DNA of 64,000 nt from Microbacterium sp. (GTDB lineage: Bacteria > Actinomycetota > Actinomycetes > Actinomycetales > Microbacteriaceae). Positions 28,716 to 37,995 of this stretch are shown one piece after another. Below the pieces are notes generated by a model. That model was not told where the DNA came from. It was given only the letters and a program-made list of their open reading frames with translations, and made no database searches. A program made the translations under genes and the position numbers. Each line of letters begins with the position of its first letter. Within the stretch, counting starts at the first letter, position 1. The stretch is from contig JAITLK010000003.1 in NCBI GenBank assembly GCA_031277945.1, positions 643,104 to 707,103 on the forward strand, in the 5' to 3' direction.

Positions 28716-29636
28716 TCAGACCGCGAGGTGGGCGAGGGCCGCCCGAACCGATCCGCTCCCGGCCGCGAGAGCCGCAGATGCCTCGGCGGCGGTGACCGAT
28801 GCCACCGTCATCACGATGGCCGTCTTCAGGTCGCCGCCGGCCTCCTCGAGACGCTCACGGGCCTCGGCGTCCTCGATTCCGGTGGCCTCACGCAGAATGC
28901 GCACGGTGCGCTCGCGCAGCTTGGCGTTGGTCGCGACAACGGAGACCATGAGGTTGCCCCAGGTGCGGCCGACGGCCACCATGAGGGCGGTGGAGAAGCC
29001 GTTGAGCACGAGCTTCTCGGCGGTGGCGGCCTTCAGGCGCGTGGAGCCGGTGAGCACCTCGGCCCCGGTCTCCAGCACGATGTCGATGTCGGCGAGCGGG
29101 GCGAGGGAGGCGTGCGGGTTCGAGGAGATGAGCACGGTGTGCGCTCCCGCAGCCCGCGCGGCACGCAGCGCGCCGCCGACGTAGGGGGTGTTGCCGCTGG
29201 CCGCGAGGCCGACCGCGACATCGCCGGGACGAAGGCCGGCTGCGGCGGCAGCGCCCTCCTCCTCCGAGTCCTCCGCGTTCTCGACGGCGTCCAGCAGCGC
29301 GGTCTCGCCACCGGCGATGTGCGCCACGACGCGGCCACGCTCGAGGTTGAAGGTCGGGCGCAGCTCCGCGGCGTCCAGCACACCGAGTCGTCCCGATGTT
29401 CCCGCTCCGAAGTAGTGCACGTTGCCGCCGGCACGGAACGACTCCGCGGCGAGGTCCACCAGCTCCGCCAGTTGCGGGATGATCCGCTGAACGGCATCGA
29501 CGGCGACACGGTCCTGCTCGTTGAGAAGCCGGAGCACCTCCGCGGCGGGCAGGGCGTCCAGATCGGCCGATGCCTCGAGGCGCTGCTCGGTGGGCGGGAG
29601 CGGCCGCGCTGCTGCGGCGTCGGGGGTTGCGTTCAT
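28716..29636 (-). CDS. murQ: N-acetylmuramic acid 6-phosphate etherase
   Basis: A 306-residue SIS-domain lyase with the MurQ signatures: VHYFGAGTSGRLGVLDAAELRPTF at about residues 73-96, HIAGGETALLDAVENAEDS, and the RLKAATAEKLVLNGFST helix (residues 200-215) with the catalytic Glu region. It cleaves the lactyl ether of MurNAc-6-phosphate to give GlcNAc-6-phosphate. The ATG at 29634-29636 is preferred over the GTG five codons earlier. It opens an operon with a sugar kinase, divergent from a MurR-type regulator. Confidence 0.96.
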   Translation of the reverse strand: MNATPDAAAARPLPPTEQRLEASADLDALPAAEVLRLLNEQDRVAVDAVQRIIPQLAELVDLAAESFRAGGNVHYFGAGTSGRLGVLDAAELRPTFNLERGRVVAHIAGGETALLDAVENAEDSEEEGAAAAAGLRPGDVAVGLAASGNTPYVGGALRAARAAGAHTVLISSNPHASLAPLADIDIVLETGAEVLTGSTRLKAATAEKLVLNGFSTALMVAVGRTWGNLMVSVVATNAKLRERTVRILREATGIEDAEARERLEEAGGDLKTAIVMTVASVTAAEASAALAAGSGSVRAALAHLAV

Positions 29637-29679
29637 GCTTTCGTGCCTCACTCGTGAGAATGTACTCAGTCCAGTATGG

Positions 29680-29692
29680 TGAAAAATATTCA
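29680..29692. promoter_or_regulatory. Candidate MurR-type operator
   Basis: TGAAAAATATTCA is a near-palindrome (TGAA-x-A-x-T-x-TTCA) in the AT-rich gap between murQ and the RpiR gene. Similar GAA/TTC half-sites recur nearby (GAATGTACTC at 29658, TTGAACATTTTTG at 29708). The gap is the most AT-rich stretch of this region. Confidence 0.55.
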
Positions 29693-29793
29693 GAGTTCAA
29701 TCGCGTCTTGAACATTTTTGCCACACTGACCGGTATTCTCAGGATGCACCGGTGCGCCGGCCCGGTGATGCCAGACAGCACGAAGGAGCGGCC

Positions 29794-30663
29794 ATGAGCG
29801 ATGTGCTCACGAGCCTGCGGCAGAAGCTCGGATCGATGAGCCGCACCGAGCGCCTCGTCACCGACGCCGTTCTGAACGACCCCGGCCTCGTGCTGCACTC
29901 CACCATCACCGAGCTCGCCGAGTCCGTCGGCGTCTCGACCGCGTCGGTCACCCGCATGTGCCGTGCCGCCGGCTTCGCCGGCTACAAGGACTTCCGTCTC
30001 GCGTTCGCCTCCGCACACAGCCGCGAGGAGGCCTCGCGGGAGCACTTCCAGGTGGCTGATGCGGACATCTCCACCGAGGACTCCGTCGCCGACCTGGTCT
30101 CCAAGGTGGCCTACCAGGAGGTGCGAGCGATCGAGGACACTGCCCGCGCGCTGGATCTCGCCGCTCTCGACGCCGCGGCCGCCGCGCTGGGTGCGACCAC
30201 CCGGGTGGAGGTGTTCGGCGTCGGGTCCTCCAGCCTCACCGCGCAGGATCTCCAGCTGAAACTGCATCGCATCGGCACCCCCACCTTCTGCTGGAGCGAC
30301 ACCCACCTGGCACTCACCTCGGTCGCGAGCACGGACGAGCGCAGCGTCGTGCTCGGGATCTCGCACTCCGGCTACACCCTGGAGACGCAGCAGCTTCTGG
30401 CACTCGCACGTGAGCGCGGTGCCACGACCATCGCTATCACCAACGATCCGTCCTCCCCTGTCGCGCTTGCGGCCGATATCGTGCTCACCACCGTGGCCCG
30501 CGAGGCCGCCTTCCGGACCGCGGCGATGTCGAGCAGACTCGCCCAGATGGTGATCGTCGATTTCCTCGTGGTCCGGGTGGTGCAGCGAAACTTCGCCACA
30601 GCGGAGAGACTGCTGGTGGCCAGCCACGACGCCGTGCGCGAGCACAAACTGCCCCGGCGCTGA
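29794..30663 (+). CDS. MurR/RpiR family transcriptional regulator
   Basis: A 289-residue regulator: N-terminal RpiR helix-turn-helix (STITELAESVGVSTASVTRMCRAAGFAGYKDFRLA, residues 37-71) and a C-terminal SIS sugar-phosphate-binding domain (RVEVFGVGSSSLTAQDLQLKL; GISHSGYTLETQQLLALA). SIS domains of this family sense MurNAc-6-P or GlcNAc-6-P. GAAGGAG precedes the ATG. Divergent from murQ, it is the probable regulator of the recycling operon. Its stop lies in the arm of a short hairpin shared with the converging ABC gene. Confidence 0.93.
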   Translation: MSDVLTSLRQKLGSMSRTERLVTDAVLNDPGLVLHSTITELAESVGVSTASVTRMCRAAGFAGYKDFRLAFASAHSREEASREHFQVADADISTEDSVADLVSKVAYQEVRAIEDTARALDLAALDAAAAALGATTRVEVFGVGSSSLTAQDLQLKLHRIGTPTFCWSDTHLALTSVASTDERSVVLGISHSGYTLETQQLLALARERGATTIAITNDPSSPVALAADIVLTTVAREAAFRTAAMSSRLAQMVIVDFLVVRVVQRNFATAERLLVASHDAVREHKLPRR

Positions 30664-30673
30664 TCGGCGACGA

Positions 30674-31351
30674 TCAGCCCTCGACGAGTGCCCCGTCGTG
30701 CAGCTCGAGCACCCGATCAGCACGTTCTGCCATGGCCGCGTCGTGCGTCGCCACCACCGCCGCTGTCCCCTCGGCGTGCACGAGACGCGCGATGAGGGCC
30801 ATGATCTGCGCGCCCGTCTCGCTATCGAGCTGGGCCGTGGGCTCGTCCGCCAGCAGAATGCCCGGTGACATCACGAGGGCGCGCGCGATCCCGACGCGCT
30901 GCTGCTGACCGCCGGACAGCTCGCTCGGGCGCTGGCGGCTGTGCTCGGCCAGCCCCACGGCTTCCAGAGCGGCGGTCACGCGTGCATCGCGCTCGGCGAC
31001 CGGGGTGCGACGGATGCGCAATGGCACCTCGATGTTCTCTGCGGCGCTCAGCTGCGGGATGAGTCCGCCGGTCTGCAGGATGGAGGCGACGCGGTCGCCC
31101 AGCAGAGCGGACAGATCCGTCGTGGGAGCGGTGAGGTCCTGCCCATCCACGAACACCGTGCCGGAGGTGGGATGATCCAGTCCCCCCAACAGGCTCAGCA
31201 GCGTGGTCTTTCCGGCACCGGATCGTCCGCGCACGACCACCAGCTCGCCCGCGGCCACCGACATCGTGACGCCGCGCACGGCGTGCACGTCCCCGGCCGG
31301 GGTCCGGAAGGTGCGGGTGAGCTCCACCGCGCTGAGCACGTTCGGCATCAT
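30674..31351 (-). CDS. ABC transporter ATP-binding protein (LolD/MacB type)
   Basis: A 225-residue ATPase with Walker A GRSGAGKTT (42-50), signature LSGGQQQR (145-152), Walker B ILLADEPT and the H-loop ATHD (201-204). The length and the LTRTFRTPAGDVHAVRGV opening fit the LolD/MacB/FtsE class, which drives FtsX-like permeases. The start overlaps the stop of the preceding ATPase as ATGA. It is the last gene of a four-gene operon. Confidence 0.93.
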   Translation of the reverse strand: MMPNVLSAVELTRTFRTPAGDVHAVRGVTMSVAAGELVVVRGRSGAGKTTLLSLLGGLDHPTSGTVFVDGQDLTAPTTDLSALLGDRVASILQTGGLIPQLSAAENIEVPLRIRRTPVAERDARVTAALEAVGLAEHSRQRPSELSGGQQQRVGIARALVMSPGILLADEPTAQLDSETGAQIMALIARLVHAEGTAAVVATHDAAMAERADRVLELHDGALVEG

Positions 31352-32370
31352 CGTCCTTCCTCGGAGTTTGCGGCGGCGCGTGCCGCCCGCGCTTCGGCTC
31401 GGGTCAAGGGCCGCGCCGGGGAGGCGTCTCCGCCCGGAGCATCAGCCGGCGCCGAGGTCGCGGCACCGGGAGCGGGGATGGACGGCCTCACCTGCACGTG
31501 GTCGGGCTCCAGCGACACCTTCACACGGTCACGCAGCCGCAGGGCGGAGACGAACTCCTGCGGCAGCTGCAGCCGTCCGGCGCGGTCCATCACGGCATAC
31601 TCCTCCGCCACGCGCATCGTCTCCCCGTCAGCGCCGGTCAGCGTACTGCGCAGTGTCTCCGTGGAGGTGCGCCCATCGCGGATACGGACGGTGCGGCCCA
31701 CGTGCTGAGTGATGGCGGCATCGTGGGTGACGATCAACGTGGTCACCCTCCTCTCGGCGTTCACGGTCTCCATAGCGGCCAGCACCTCGGCACCGGTGGC
31801 CTCGTCGAGCTCGCCCGTGGGCTCGTCCGCCAGCAGCACCCGCGGCTCGTTGGCCAGCGCGACGGCGATCGCCACCCGCTGCTGCTGACCGCCGGACAGC
31901 TGCGCCGGCCGCCGATCGGCGATGTCTCCGATATCGAGCAGCTCGAACAGTTCGTCGCTGAGCGCGCCTCGACGGGGCCTCGGCACGACCCGGGCCACGG
32001 CGTGCGCCATCGCGACGTTCTCCCGCGCGGTGAGGTACGGGAGGAGGTTGCGGGAGGACTGCTGCCAGACGAATCCGACGCTGCGACGGCGATAGGCCAG
32101 CCGCTCAGGGCGCCGCATCGTGGTGAGGTCGTGCCCTGCGACCTGAGCCACCCCCGCGGTGGGGGCATCGAGACCGGCGAGGATGCCGAGCAGCGTGGAC
32201 TTCCCCGAGCCGGACGCGCCCACCAACGCCACCATCTCTCCCGTGGCCACGGAGAGGTTGAGTCCCTGCAGCGCCTGCACCTCGATGCCCTGGGCGGTGA
32301 AGATGCGCACGACGCCCTCGCACAGGATCCCTCCGGTGCCGATATCGCCCGCGAGCTGGGTCGTGTTCAC
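31348..32370 (-). CDS. ABC transporter ATP-binding protein with a C-terminal AbrB-like domain
   Basis: A 340-residue protein: a LolD-type ATPase (Walker A GASGSGKST 51-59, signature LSGGQQQR 158-165, Walker B VLLADEP 178-184, His216), then at residues 257-296 a segment, EYAVMDRAGRLQLPQ, EFVSALRLRDRV and VSLEPDHVQVRP, that follows the swapped-hairpin AbrB/MazE pattern (hydrophobic strand, D-x-x-GRLQLP, then L-R-L-x-D-x-V). A low-complexity Ala/Pro tail with a basic end follows. AbrB domains usually bind DNA or dimerise; in an ATPase it may serve dimerisation or regulation. Walker motifs are intact, so it should be active. Confidence 0.9.
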   Translation of the reverse strand: MNTTQLAGDIGTGGILCEGVVRIFTAQGIEVQALQGLNLSVATGEMVALVGASGSGKSTLLGILAGLDAPTAGVAQVAGHDLTTMRRPERLAYRRRSVGFVWQQSSRNLLPYLTARENVAMAHAVARVVPRPRRGALSDELFELLDIGDIADRRPAQLSGGQQQRVAIAVALANEPRVLLADEPTGELDEATGAEVLAAMETVNAERRVTTLIVTHDAAITQHVGRTVRIRDGRTSTETLRSTLTGADGETMRVAEEYAVMDRAGRLQLPQEFVSALRLRDRVKVSLEPDHVQVRPSIPAPGAATSAPADAPGGDASPARPLTRAEARAARAAANSEEGR

Positions 32371-32374
32371 GGCA

Positions 32375-35032
32375 TCATCCTTCCTCTCTCATCCGTTGAT
32401 CCGGCAATCGGGACGCGCGCGTCGCCGCCACCGCGGCCGCGACGAGCCCGATGAGCACCACGACGAGGGTGTACGCCACGATCACCACCACCTGCCAGAG
32501 ACCGCCCCAGTGGATCGCCGGGCGCACCGAACCGCCGACGAAACCGGTGAGATCCAGTGCCGCGATCACCACCGCCGACATCACGAACCCGGCTGCCGCG
32601 CCGAACGGGATGGTGACGATGAGCGTTGGCAGCACGTCCCATGCAACGAGGGCGAATCCACGGCTGCGCGACCCGAGTGCGCGCAGCACCTGAAGGGCTC
32701 GCGCACGGGCGGGGGCGCCGAGCACCAGCATCATCACGATGCACACGCCGAGCAGAGCAGCCACCAGGGTGAGCGAGATCGCGATCGCCGAGCGCACCGC
32801 CTGCAGCGCCGGATCGGCGCTGCGCTCGGCGATCACGCCGCCGGGCGTCGTGAACTGCGGCGCGGCGAGTGCGCCGTTCAGCCCCGCCTCCACATCGTCC
32901 AGCTCGGCGGACGGATCCAGCCGGATGAAGAGGACGTCGGGAGCGTCCTGGCGAACGCCGAGGTCGCGCATCGCGGCATGATCCACCAGGATCCACACGT
33001 CGTACCCGCCGTACGGGTTGTCATCGGGGGCCACCGACTGCACGCTCAGCACGTGGCCGTTGGCCGTCAGCTGTTCCTGTCCGAGGCGCGCCCGAGCGGA
33101 TTCGGACACGACGATGGGAATGCCGTCGGCCGCGGGAGGTCCGGGCAACGGCGTGCCGGCCGCCCCCTCTCGCACCGCGGCGAGCTCGTTGCTGTCCACG
33201 ACGAACATCCGCACCGCGACCTTCTGACCTCCGGTGCTGATGCTGAGCTTCGACGACGAGTACACCGGCGCGAGCGCGGCGATCCCCGGCACGGTGCGGG
33301 CGGCAGCGAGTCGCTCGGGCCCGATGTAGGCAGTCTGGACCCGGAGCTGAGCGCCGGTCTGCGCGCGGGCGGTGTCTTCGATGCCGCCGTCGACCGTCGT
33401 CGCGAAACTCACGGCGAAGACCGCCACGGCCAGGCCCACGATGGAGGCGAGCGCGGAGGCGGAGCGCACAGCCGGAACCCGCGCCGAGCGGGCGGGACCG
33501 AGCAGCGGCATGAGCCGACGTGAACGCACCCCGGCACGTTCCGCTGCGGTCAGCAGCAGCGGTACCATCCGCAGCGCGATGATCCCGGCGATCACCGTGA
33601 GCGCCAGCGGGATGATCGTGAGGAGCGGGTCCCAGGTAGCCACCGGCGTGCTCCGGCTCGCGACGAGGACGACCAGGGCCGAACAGCACACCACGACGAA
33701 CGCCTCGATGATGAGTCGACGCGCCCGTCCCGCCGCGGGCGCCCCACCGGCCGCGGCCCGCAGTTCCGCCCGCGCGGACACCGTTGCCGCGAGCGGAAGG
33801 ACGGCGACCGGCACGAGAGCGAACACGACGGGGGCGATCAGCGAGGCCGGGCTCTGCCAGAGCCCCAGCAGCACCGTGCACGCTGCGCCGATCCCCGCTC
33901 CCACGGCGCCGAGGACGAGCCCTTCCTCCCCGAGAACCACCGACACTCCCGCTGCCGAGGCACCGCGAGCACTGACCAGTCGCACGGTGCCGGCGCGGCG
34001 CTGCGCGAGCATGCGTCCAGCGAGAGCGAGGGCGACCAGCGCGACCGCGAGCGGCCCCACCTCGATGACCGCGAACACCGCCAGCAGTGCCCCGCCACGA
34101 GCAGCAGCAGCGGTCAGCACCGGCGGCGCGGCCGAAGCCAGAACGTAGCCGCGATCCGTGAGGTCGGAGAAGGTCATCGCCACCCGGAAGCGGGACGTGG
34201 ATGCTCCGCGCAATTCCGCCGCCACCGCCTCGGCGGAGTCTGCCGTGATGCGTTCGCCCTGCACGGGGATCCAACTGACGGTGGTCGCCGTCGCCTCGAA
34301 GTCGGGGGCGAACTCGTCGAGCGAATCCGCGTTCGCGTAGGCCGCGGCGACGGTGACGATACCGCCCTCGCTGGTGGGCGCACGTCCGCTGACCACGGAG
34401 GACGGCGAGTAGGCCCAGTCCGGATCGTCCGGGTCGTGCACCTCGTAGGTTCCGCTCAGCACCAGCACCCGGCCTGCGAAGTCCCGGCGTTCGCCGATCG
34501 GCCATTCCAGCCGGGCGGACGCGTCGACGGAGATCGCCACCGGGATGTCGCCCCCCGGCACCGGGGTGGTCGGTGCCGTGCCCTCGACGATGTCGACGCG
34601 ATCCGCCCACCGGGGATCCAGCGTCAGCATCACGTCATTGGCGATCTGGTGCTCCGGTGGATCCCCCACGGGTGTGCTCCAGCCGCTCGTCACCTGGACG
34701 ATCATGCGTGCGGCTCCGAGGACGTCCTCGGTCTCCGGCATGCGCGCGGCGACCTGGTCCCGGAGATCCTGGGTGGGCCCGCTCCAGGTGGCGCGATCGT
34801 CCGCCCCCAGCCGGGGCAGGCCCGCACCGCTGCCGGAGAGGTCCCGGCTGGACGGGGGCAGCTGCGCCAGTGCGACCCGGACGGTCTCGGTTCGGGCGGA
34901 TTCGAGGAATGCGGGTGCCCCGGCGCCGATCGCCGAGAGCACCGCGACGACGAGGACGACGAACGCCGACATGACGGGCGCGGTGAGGGCTGCGCGGGCG
35001 AGGAGCAGGCCGGTGATGGGACGACGGCTCAC
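32375..35032 (-). CDS. FtsX-like permease family protein 1
   Basis: An 885-residue membrane protein with an N-terminal helix, a large extracytoplasmic domain (about residues 45-290), a central cluster of membrane helices around residues 310-540, a second extracytoplasmic domain and a terminal set of three helices (ALLGVCIVMMLVLGAPARARALQVLRALGSRSRGFALVAWDVL carries the FtsX-like loop). The long duplicated ABC3/MacB layout fits a permease that pulls molecules from or across the outer leaflet. It overlaps the preceding permease by four bases and is followed by the ATPase after four. Confidence 0.88.
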   Translation of the reverse strand: MSRRPITGLLLARAALTAPVMSAFVVLVVAVLSAIGAGAPAFLESARTETVRVALAQLPPSSRDLSGSGAGLPRLGADDRATWSGPTQDLRDQVAARMPETEDVLGAARMIVQVTSGWSTPVGDPPEHQIANDVMLTLDPRWADRVDIVEGTAPTTPVPGGDIPVAISVDASARLEWPIGERRDFAGRVLVLSGTYEVHDPDDPDWAYSPSSVVSGRAPTSEGGIVTVAAAYANADSLDEFAPDFEATATTVSWIPVQGERITADSAEAVAAELRGASTSRFRVAMTFSDLTDRGYVLASAAPPVLTAAAARGGALLAVFAVIEVGPLAVALVALALAGRMLAQRRAGTVRLVSARGASAAGVSVVLGEEGLVLGAVGAGIGAACTVLLGLWQSPASLIAPVVFALVPVAVLPLAATVSARAELRAAAGGAPAAGRARRLIIEAFVVVCCSALVVLVASRSTPVATWDPLLTIIPLALTVIAGIIALRMVPLLLTAAERAGVRSRRLMPLLGPARSARVPAVRSASALASIVGLAVAVFAVSFATTVDGGIEDTARAQTGAQLRVQTAYIGPERLAAARTVPGIAALAPVYSSSKLSISTGGQKVAVRMFVVDSNELAAVREGAAGTPLPGPPAADGIPIVVSESARARLGQEQLTANGHVLSVQSVAPDDNPYGGYDVWILVDHAAMRDLGVRQDAPDVLFIRLDPSAELDDVEAGLNGALAAPQFTTPGGVIAERSADPALQAVRSAIAISLTLVAALLGVCIVMMLVLGAPARARALQVLRALGSRSRGFALVAWDVLPTLIVTIPFGAAAGFVMSAVVIAALDLTGFVGGSVRPAIHWGGLWQVVVIVAYTLVVVLIGLVAAAVAATRASRLPDQRMREEG

Positions 35033-37398
35033 AGCGCGCCTCCCATCAGCGGCACGATGGCGACGGCGACCGCGACACCGGCGATCGCACCGGTCAGCAC
35101 CGCGAAACCTGCCACAGCCGCGATCTCGGTCCGTACCGCTGCGCGTGCGGAGCGCAGCGACATGCCCAGGGACCGCAGGACGGGTTCGTCGGTGCGCCGC
35201 TCGCGGGACACCGCCGCCATGACCGCCGCGAAGCCCGCGGCCGCGATGGCAGCCGCCAGGCCGATCCCGCCGAGGAGCGCGAGCATGACCGGTGCTCGCA
35301 CGGGAGCATCGGAATCCGTCAGCGCCGTGTGGATCTGCACGGGCTCGGCGCTCAGCGCGCGCAGCCGGGACGCTGCAGCAGCCGGATCATCCGTTCGCAC
35401 CCACACGCTCGTGGGCTGCGGTACCACTCCGGTGCGCGAGACTCCGAGCTTCTGGAGCACCGCGAGATCCATCAGCACCCCGCGGTCCCCGGCCCCCGCG
35501 ACGGCCGGAACCACGGCGATCACGGTGACGGGAAGGGTCTTGGACAGTGCCGTCAGGCGAACATCCATCTGATCGCCCACACGGGCTCCGAGCCGTTCGG
35601 CGAGAACGACGCCGAAGACGACGGGGATGCGTCGCTGTGATGCGTCCTCCAGACCCGCCAGTGCGGCGGGCTCGACCAGAGCGTCCGCTTCGGAGCGGGG
35701 AACGGCGAGCGCAGTAGCGGCTTCCGATCCCACCGTGGCGGGCCCGCTCAGGGCCACCGAAGCCCCGTCTCCGAATGCCGTGGCGACGAGCTGCGCCGAG
35801 CTCGCATCAGCGCCCGGCTGAACCGGGAACGTCGCCCGCACGTCTGTGCCGAGACTGCGGTGCTGTGCCGTGGCCTGCGCCTCGCGCATCGCGGGGATGA
35901 GGATCGCGCCGATCGTCGCGATGCCTGCCGCGAGTGAGAGGCACAGCAAGCCGGCGGTCAGCGTCCGGCTGCTGCGCGAGATGCGGCGCAGCACCAGCGG
36001 GGCGGTGAGCCCGCGCCGATCCCGCGCAGCGCGCGCTCCCAGCGACGCAAGGGGGCCGGCGATCGCAACGATGACCAGGGTCGCGGTGATGAGCAGCAGC
36101 ACGGGCGCGAGAAGCGCGAACAGGTCAGCGCTGCCGTCGGGGGCCACGACGCCTCCCCGCGCCTGAAGCTGCAGATACGACACGACCGCCACCACGCCGA
36201 CGATCAGCAGCGGCGTGGTGAGGGCGATGGCGGTGGCGCGATCGGAATCGGTGCGCTCGCGAGCGAACGGACGGCGGATCGCGGCGAATCCGCTGGCGGC
36301 TACGGCTACCACGACGAGGAGCGTCGCCACGAATGCAGCCGGCACGATCGCGTCCAGCGGAGCTGCCTGCCACACCGCTGCGGTCAGCGCGACCAGCCCG
36401 GCTCCGCTCCCGGCGGCTACGCCGGTGACGATCACGATCTCCGCCATCGCGTCCCGCGCCGTGACGGAGGCCGAGGCCCCTCGGGCACGAAGCAGATCCG
36501 TCTCGCCACGGCGGGTTTCCGCGAGGGAGAACACGAGGAATCCGAGCACGACGGCCGCGATCACCAGCACCACGGCGAGGGGAAGGAGCGCGATCGCGCG
36601 TGTTCCCATCGCCGCTCGGTCGATGCGCTCCAGGGTGGCGGCCAGCTCGCCGCTCACCGAAAGCCCGATGGAGCTCTCCGGGTCCACGTTCTTGGGCACA
36701 CGTTCCAGCAGCGCGGTCCCGGCGCGATACGGGCCGATTCCGGTGGCAGACAGGGCCGTCGGTGAGATGATCCACTCCACCCGCCCCGCAGTGGACGCGC
36801 CGCGCAGCGCTTCCTCGGTCACGAGCAGCGGCCCGGCAGAGTTTCCCGTGCGACCGGATGACACCGCCGGATCGCCTGCCCATGCCGGATCTGCGTCGTC
36901 GAGGGGCAGCCAGGTACCCGTGATCCGCAGCTCCCCCGTCGCGGTGCGGACCGTGTCCCCGATCGACACCGCGGTCGCCCCTGCGGCGGTTTCCAGGACA
37001 ACGGCCTCGCCGTCGTCCGCGGGCCACGACCCTGCGGTGAGCTCAGCGCGATCCTGCGCCCCGGCATCAGCGAGCAGCTCCCAGCCACGCCCACGATCAT
37101 CGGTTACAAGGGCGCTCTCCCGCCGTTCGATGCGCACGGGAGCGAGGCCATAGGCGTCGTTCACGGCCTCACGTACTCGCCGGTCGACGTCGTCGAGATC
37201 AGCGACCCCGTTCGCGGCGATCCTCATGGTGCGGGCGTCCGGAGCCGCATCTCGCAGCATCTGCTCGGATCCGGCCGTAACACCGGCCGCGGTGATGGTC
37301 TGGAGAACGCCGACCCCGGTGGTGGCGACGAGCACGAGCACGGCGATGGAGATCAGTCGGCCCATGCCGACACGGGCTCGGCGCCAGGCGAATGCCAT
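35029..37398 (-). CDS. FtsX-like permease family protein 2
   Basis: A 789-residue protein of the same type as its neighbour: MAFAWRRARVGMGRLISIAVLVLVATTGVGVL at the N-terminus, a large external domain, a central helix cluster (near residues 265-460) and a C-terminal helix set with FAAVMAAVSRERRTDEPVLRSLGMSLRSARAAV, the FtsX-like cytoplasmic loop. It is the first gene of the four-gene operon. The two permeases presumably form a heterodimer energised by the two ATPases. Substrate (lipoprotein, lipid, peptide or drug) is not indicated. Confidence 0.88.
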   Translation of the reverse strand: MAFAWRRARVGMGRLISIAVLVLVATTGVGVLQTITAAGVTAGSEQMLRDAAPDARTMRIAANGVADLDDVDRRVREAVNDAYGLAPVRIERRESALVTDDRGRGWELLADAGAQDRAELTAGSWPADDGEAVVLETAAGATAVSIGDTVRTATGELRITGTWLPLDDADPAWAGDPAVSSGRTGNSAGPLLVTEEALRGASTAGRVEWIISPTALSATGIGPYRAGTALLERVPKNVDPESSIGLSVSGELAATLERIDRAAMGTRAIALLPLAVVLVIAAVVLGFLVFSLAETRRGETDLLRARGASASVTARDAMAEIVIVTGVAAGSGAGLVALTAAVWQAAPLDAIVPAAFVATLLVVVAVAASGFAAIRRPFARERTDSDRATAIALTTPLLIVGVVAVVSYLQLQARGGVVAPDGSADLFALLAPVLLLITATLVIVAIAGPLASLGARAARDRRGLTAPLVLRRISRSSRTLTAGLLCLSLAAGIATIGAILIPAMREAQATAQHRSLGTDVRATFPVQPGADASSAQLVATAFGDGASVALSGPATVGSEAATALAVPRSEADALVEPAALAGLEDASQRRIPVVFGVVLAERLGARVGDQMDVRLTALSKTLPVTVIAVVPAVAGAGDRGVLMDLAVLQKLGVSRTGVVPQPTSVWVRTDDPAAAASRLRALSAEPVQIHTALTDSDAPVRAPVMLALLGGIGLAAAIAAAGFAAVMAAVSRERRTDEPVLRSLGMSLRSARAAVRTEIAAVAGFAVLTGAIAGVAVAVAIVPLMGGAL

Positions 37399-37513
37399 CG
37401 TCTCCCCCTACCGACCCGTCGGCGGGTCGTATCCGTGCCACCGCGGCGGCGCGGGGACTCCGACAGACTAACCGGATTCCGGTCGCTTCCGCGTCGCCCG
37501 ACGCGGCCGGGGT

Positions 37514-37975
37514 TCAGCGCCTCCGCAGGCCCGCATCCGCGTTCACGATCACATCTCCGAACAGGCGGTGCAGCGCGCGGCGGTCCGCGGGCGAGAACCA
37601 GCTGAGCTCCACCGCCGCCGTGCTCCCGGAGCGGGTGCGAAATCTCCAGCCCGCCAGCGCCGGCATCCGCGGTCGCGACGGGATGTTCTCCACCACGTGG
37701 GTGAAATCGGTGAGCGGTGCCCGCCAGGTCGGTCGGAGGCGCCGGGTGAGGACCACCTCGCGGTCATCCACAGCGATCGAAGTTCCCGTCGCGATCAGCG
37801 ACATCACACCGAAGGCGGAGAGCATGACCACCACCGCCACGACCGAGGCGATCGGATTGCTTCGCGAGACGCCCCACACGATCACCAGCCCGCCGGCCCA
37901 GAGCAGGGCGTATGAGGTGAGCGGTCCCCAGAATCCGCCACGGATCACGACGGGAGCGGGCGGCGGAGTGAACAC
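37514..37975 (-). CDS. Small membrane protein with a PH-like soluble part, unknown function
   Basis: About 153 residues from the GTG at 37973-37975 (MFTPPPAPVVIRGG). Two membrane helices (PLTSYALLWAGGLVIVWGV; ASVVAVVVMLSAFGVMSLIA) are followed by a beta-rich region (SIAVDDREVVLTRRLRPTWRAPL; VELSWFSPADRRALHRLFGDVI), reminiscent of bacterial PH-like membrane proteins. A GTG at 38021-38023 would overlap the YchJ gene and is less likely. No family is identified. Confidence 0.62.
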   Translation of the reverse strand: MFTPPPAPVVIRGGFWGPLTSYALLWAGGLVIVWGVSRSNPIASVVAVVVMLSAFGVMSLIATGTSIAVDDREVVLTRRLRPTWRAPLTDFTHVVENIPSRPRMPALAGWRFRTRSGSTAAVELSWFSPADRRALHRLFGDVIVNADAGLRRR

Positions 37976-37995
37976 GTCTCGATCGTATCGTCGGT

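Noticed and set aside
26585-28795. A 736-codon open frame on the plus strand
   Set aside because: Antisense to trhO and the sugar kinase, both of which have clear motifs.
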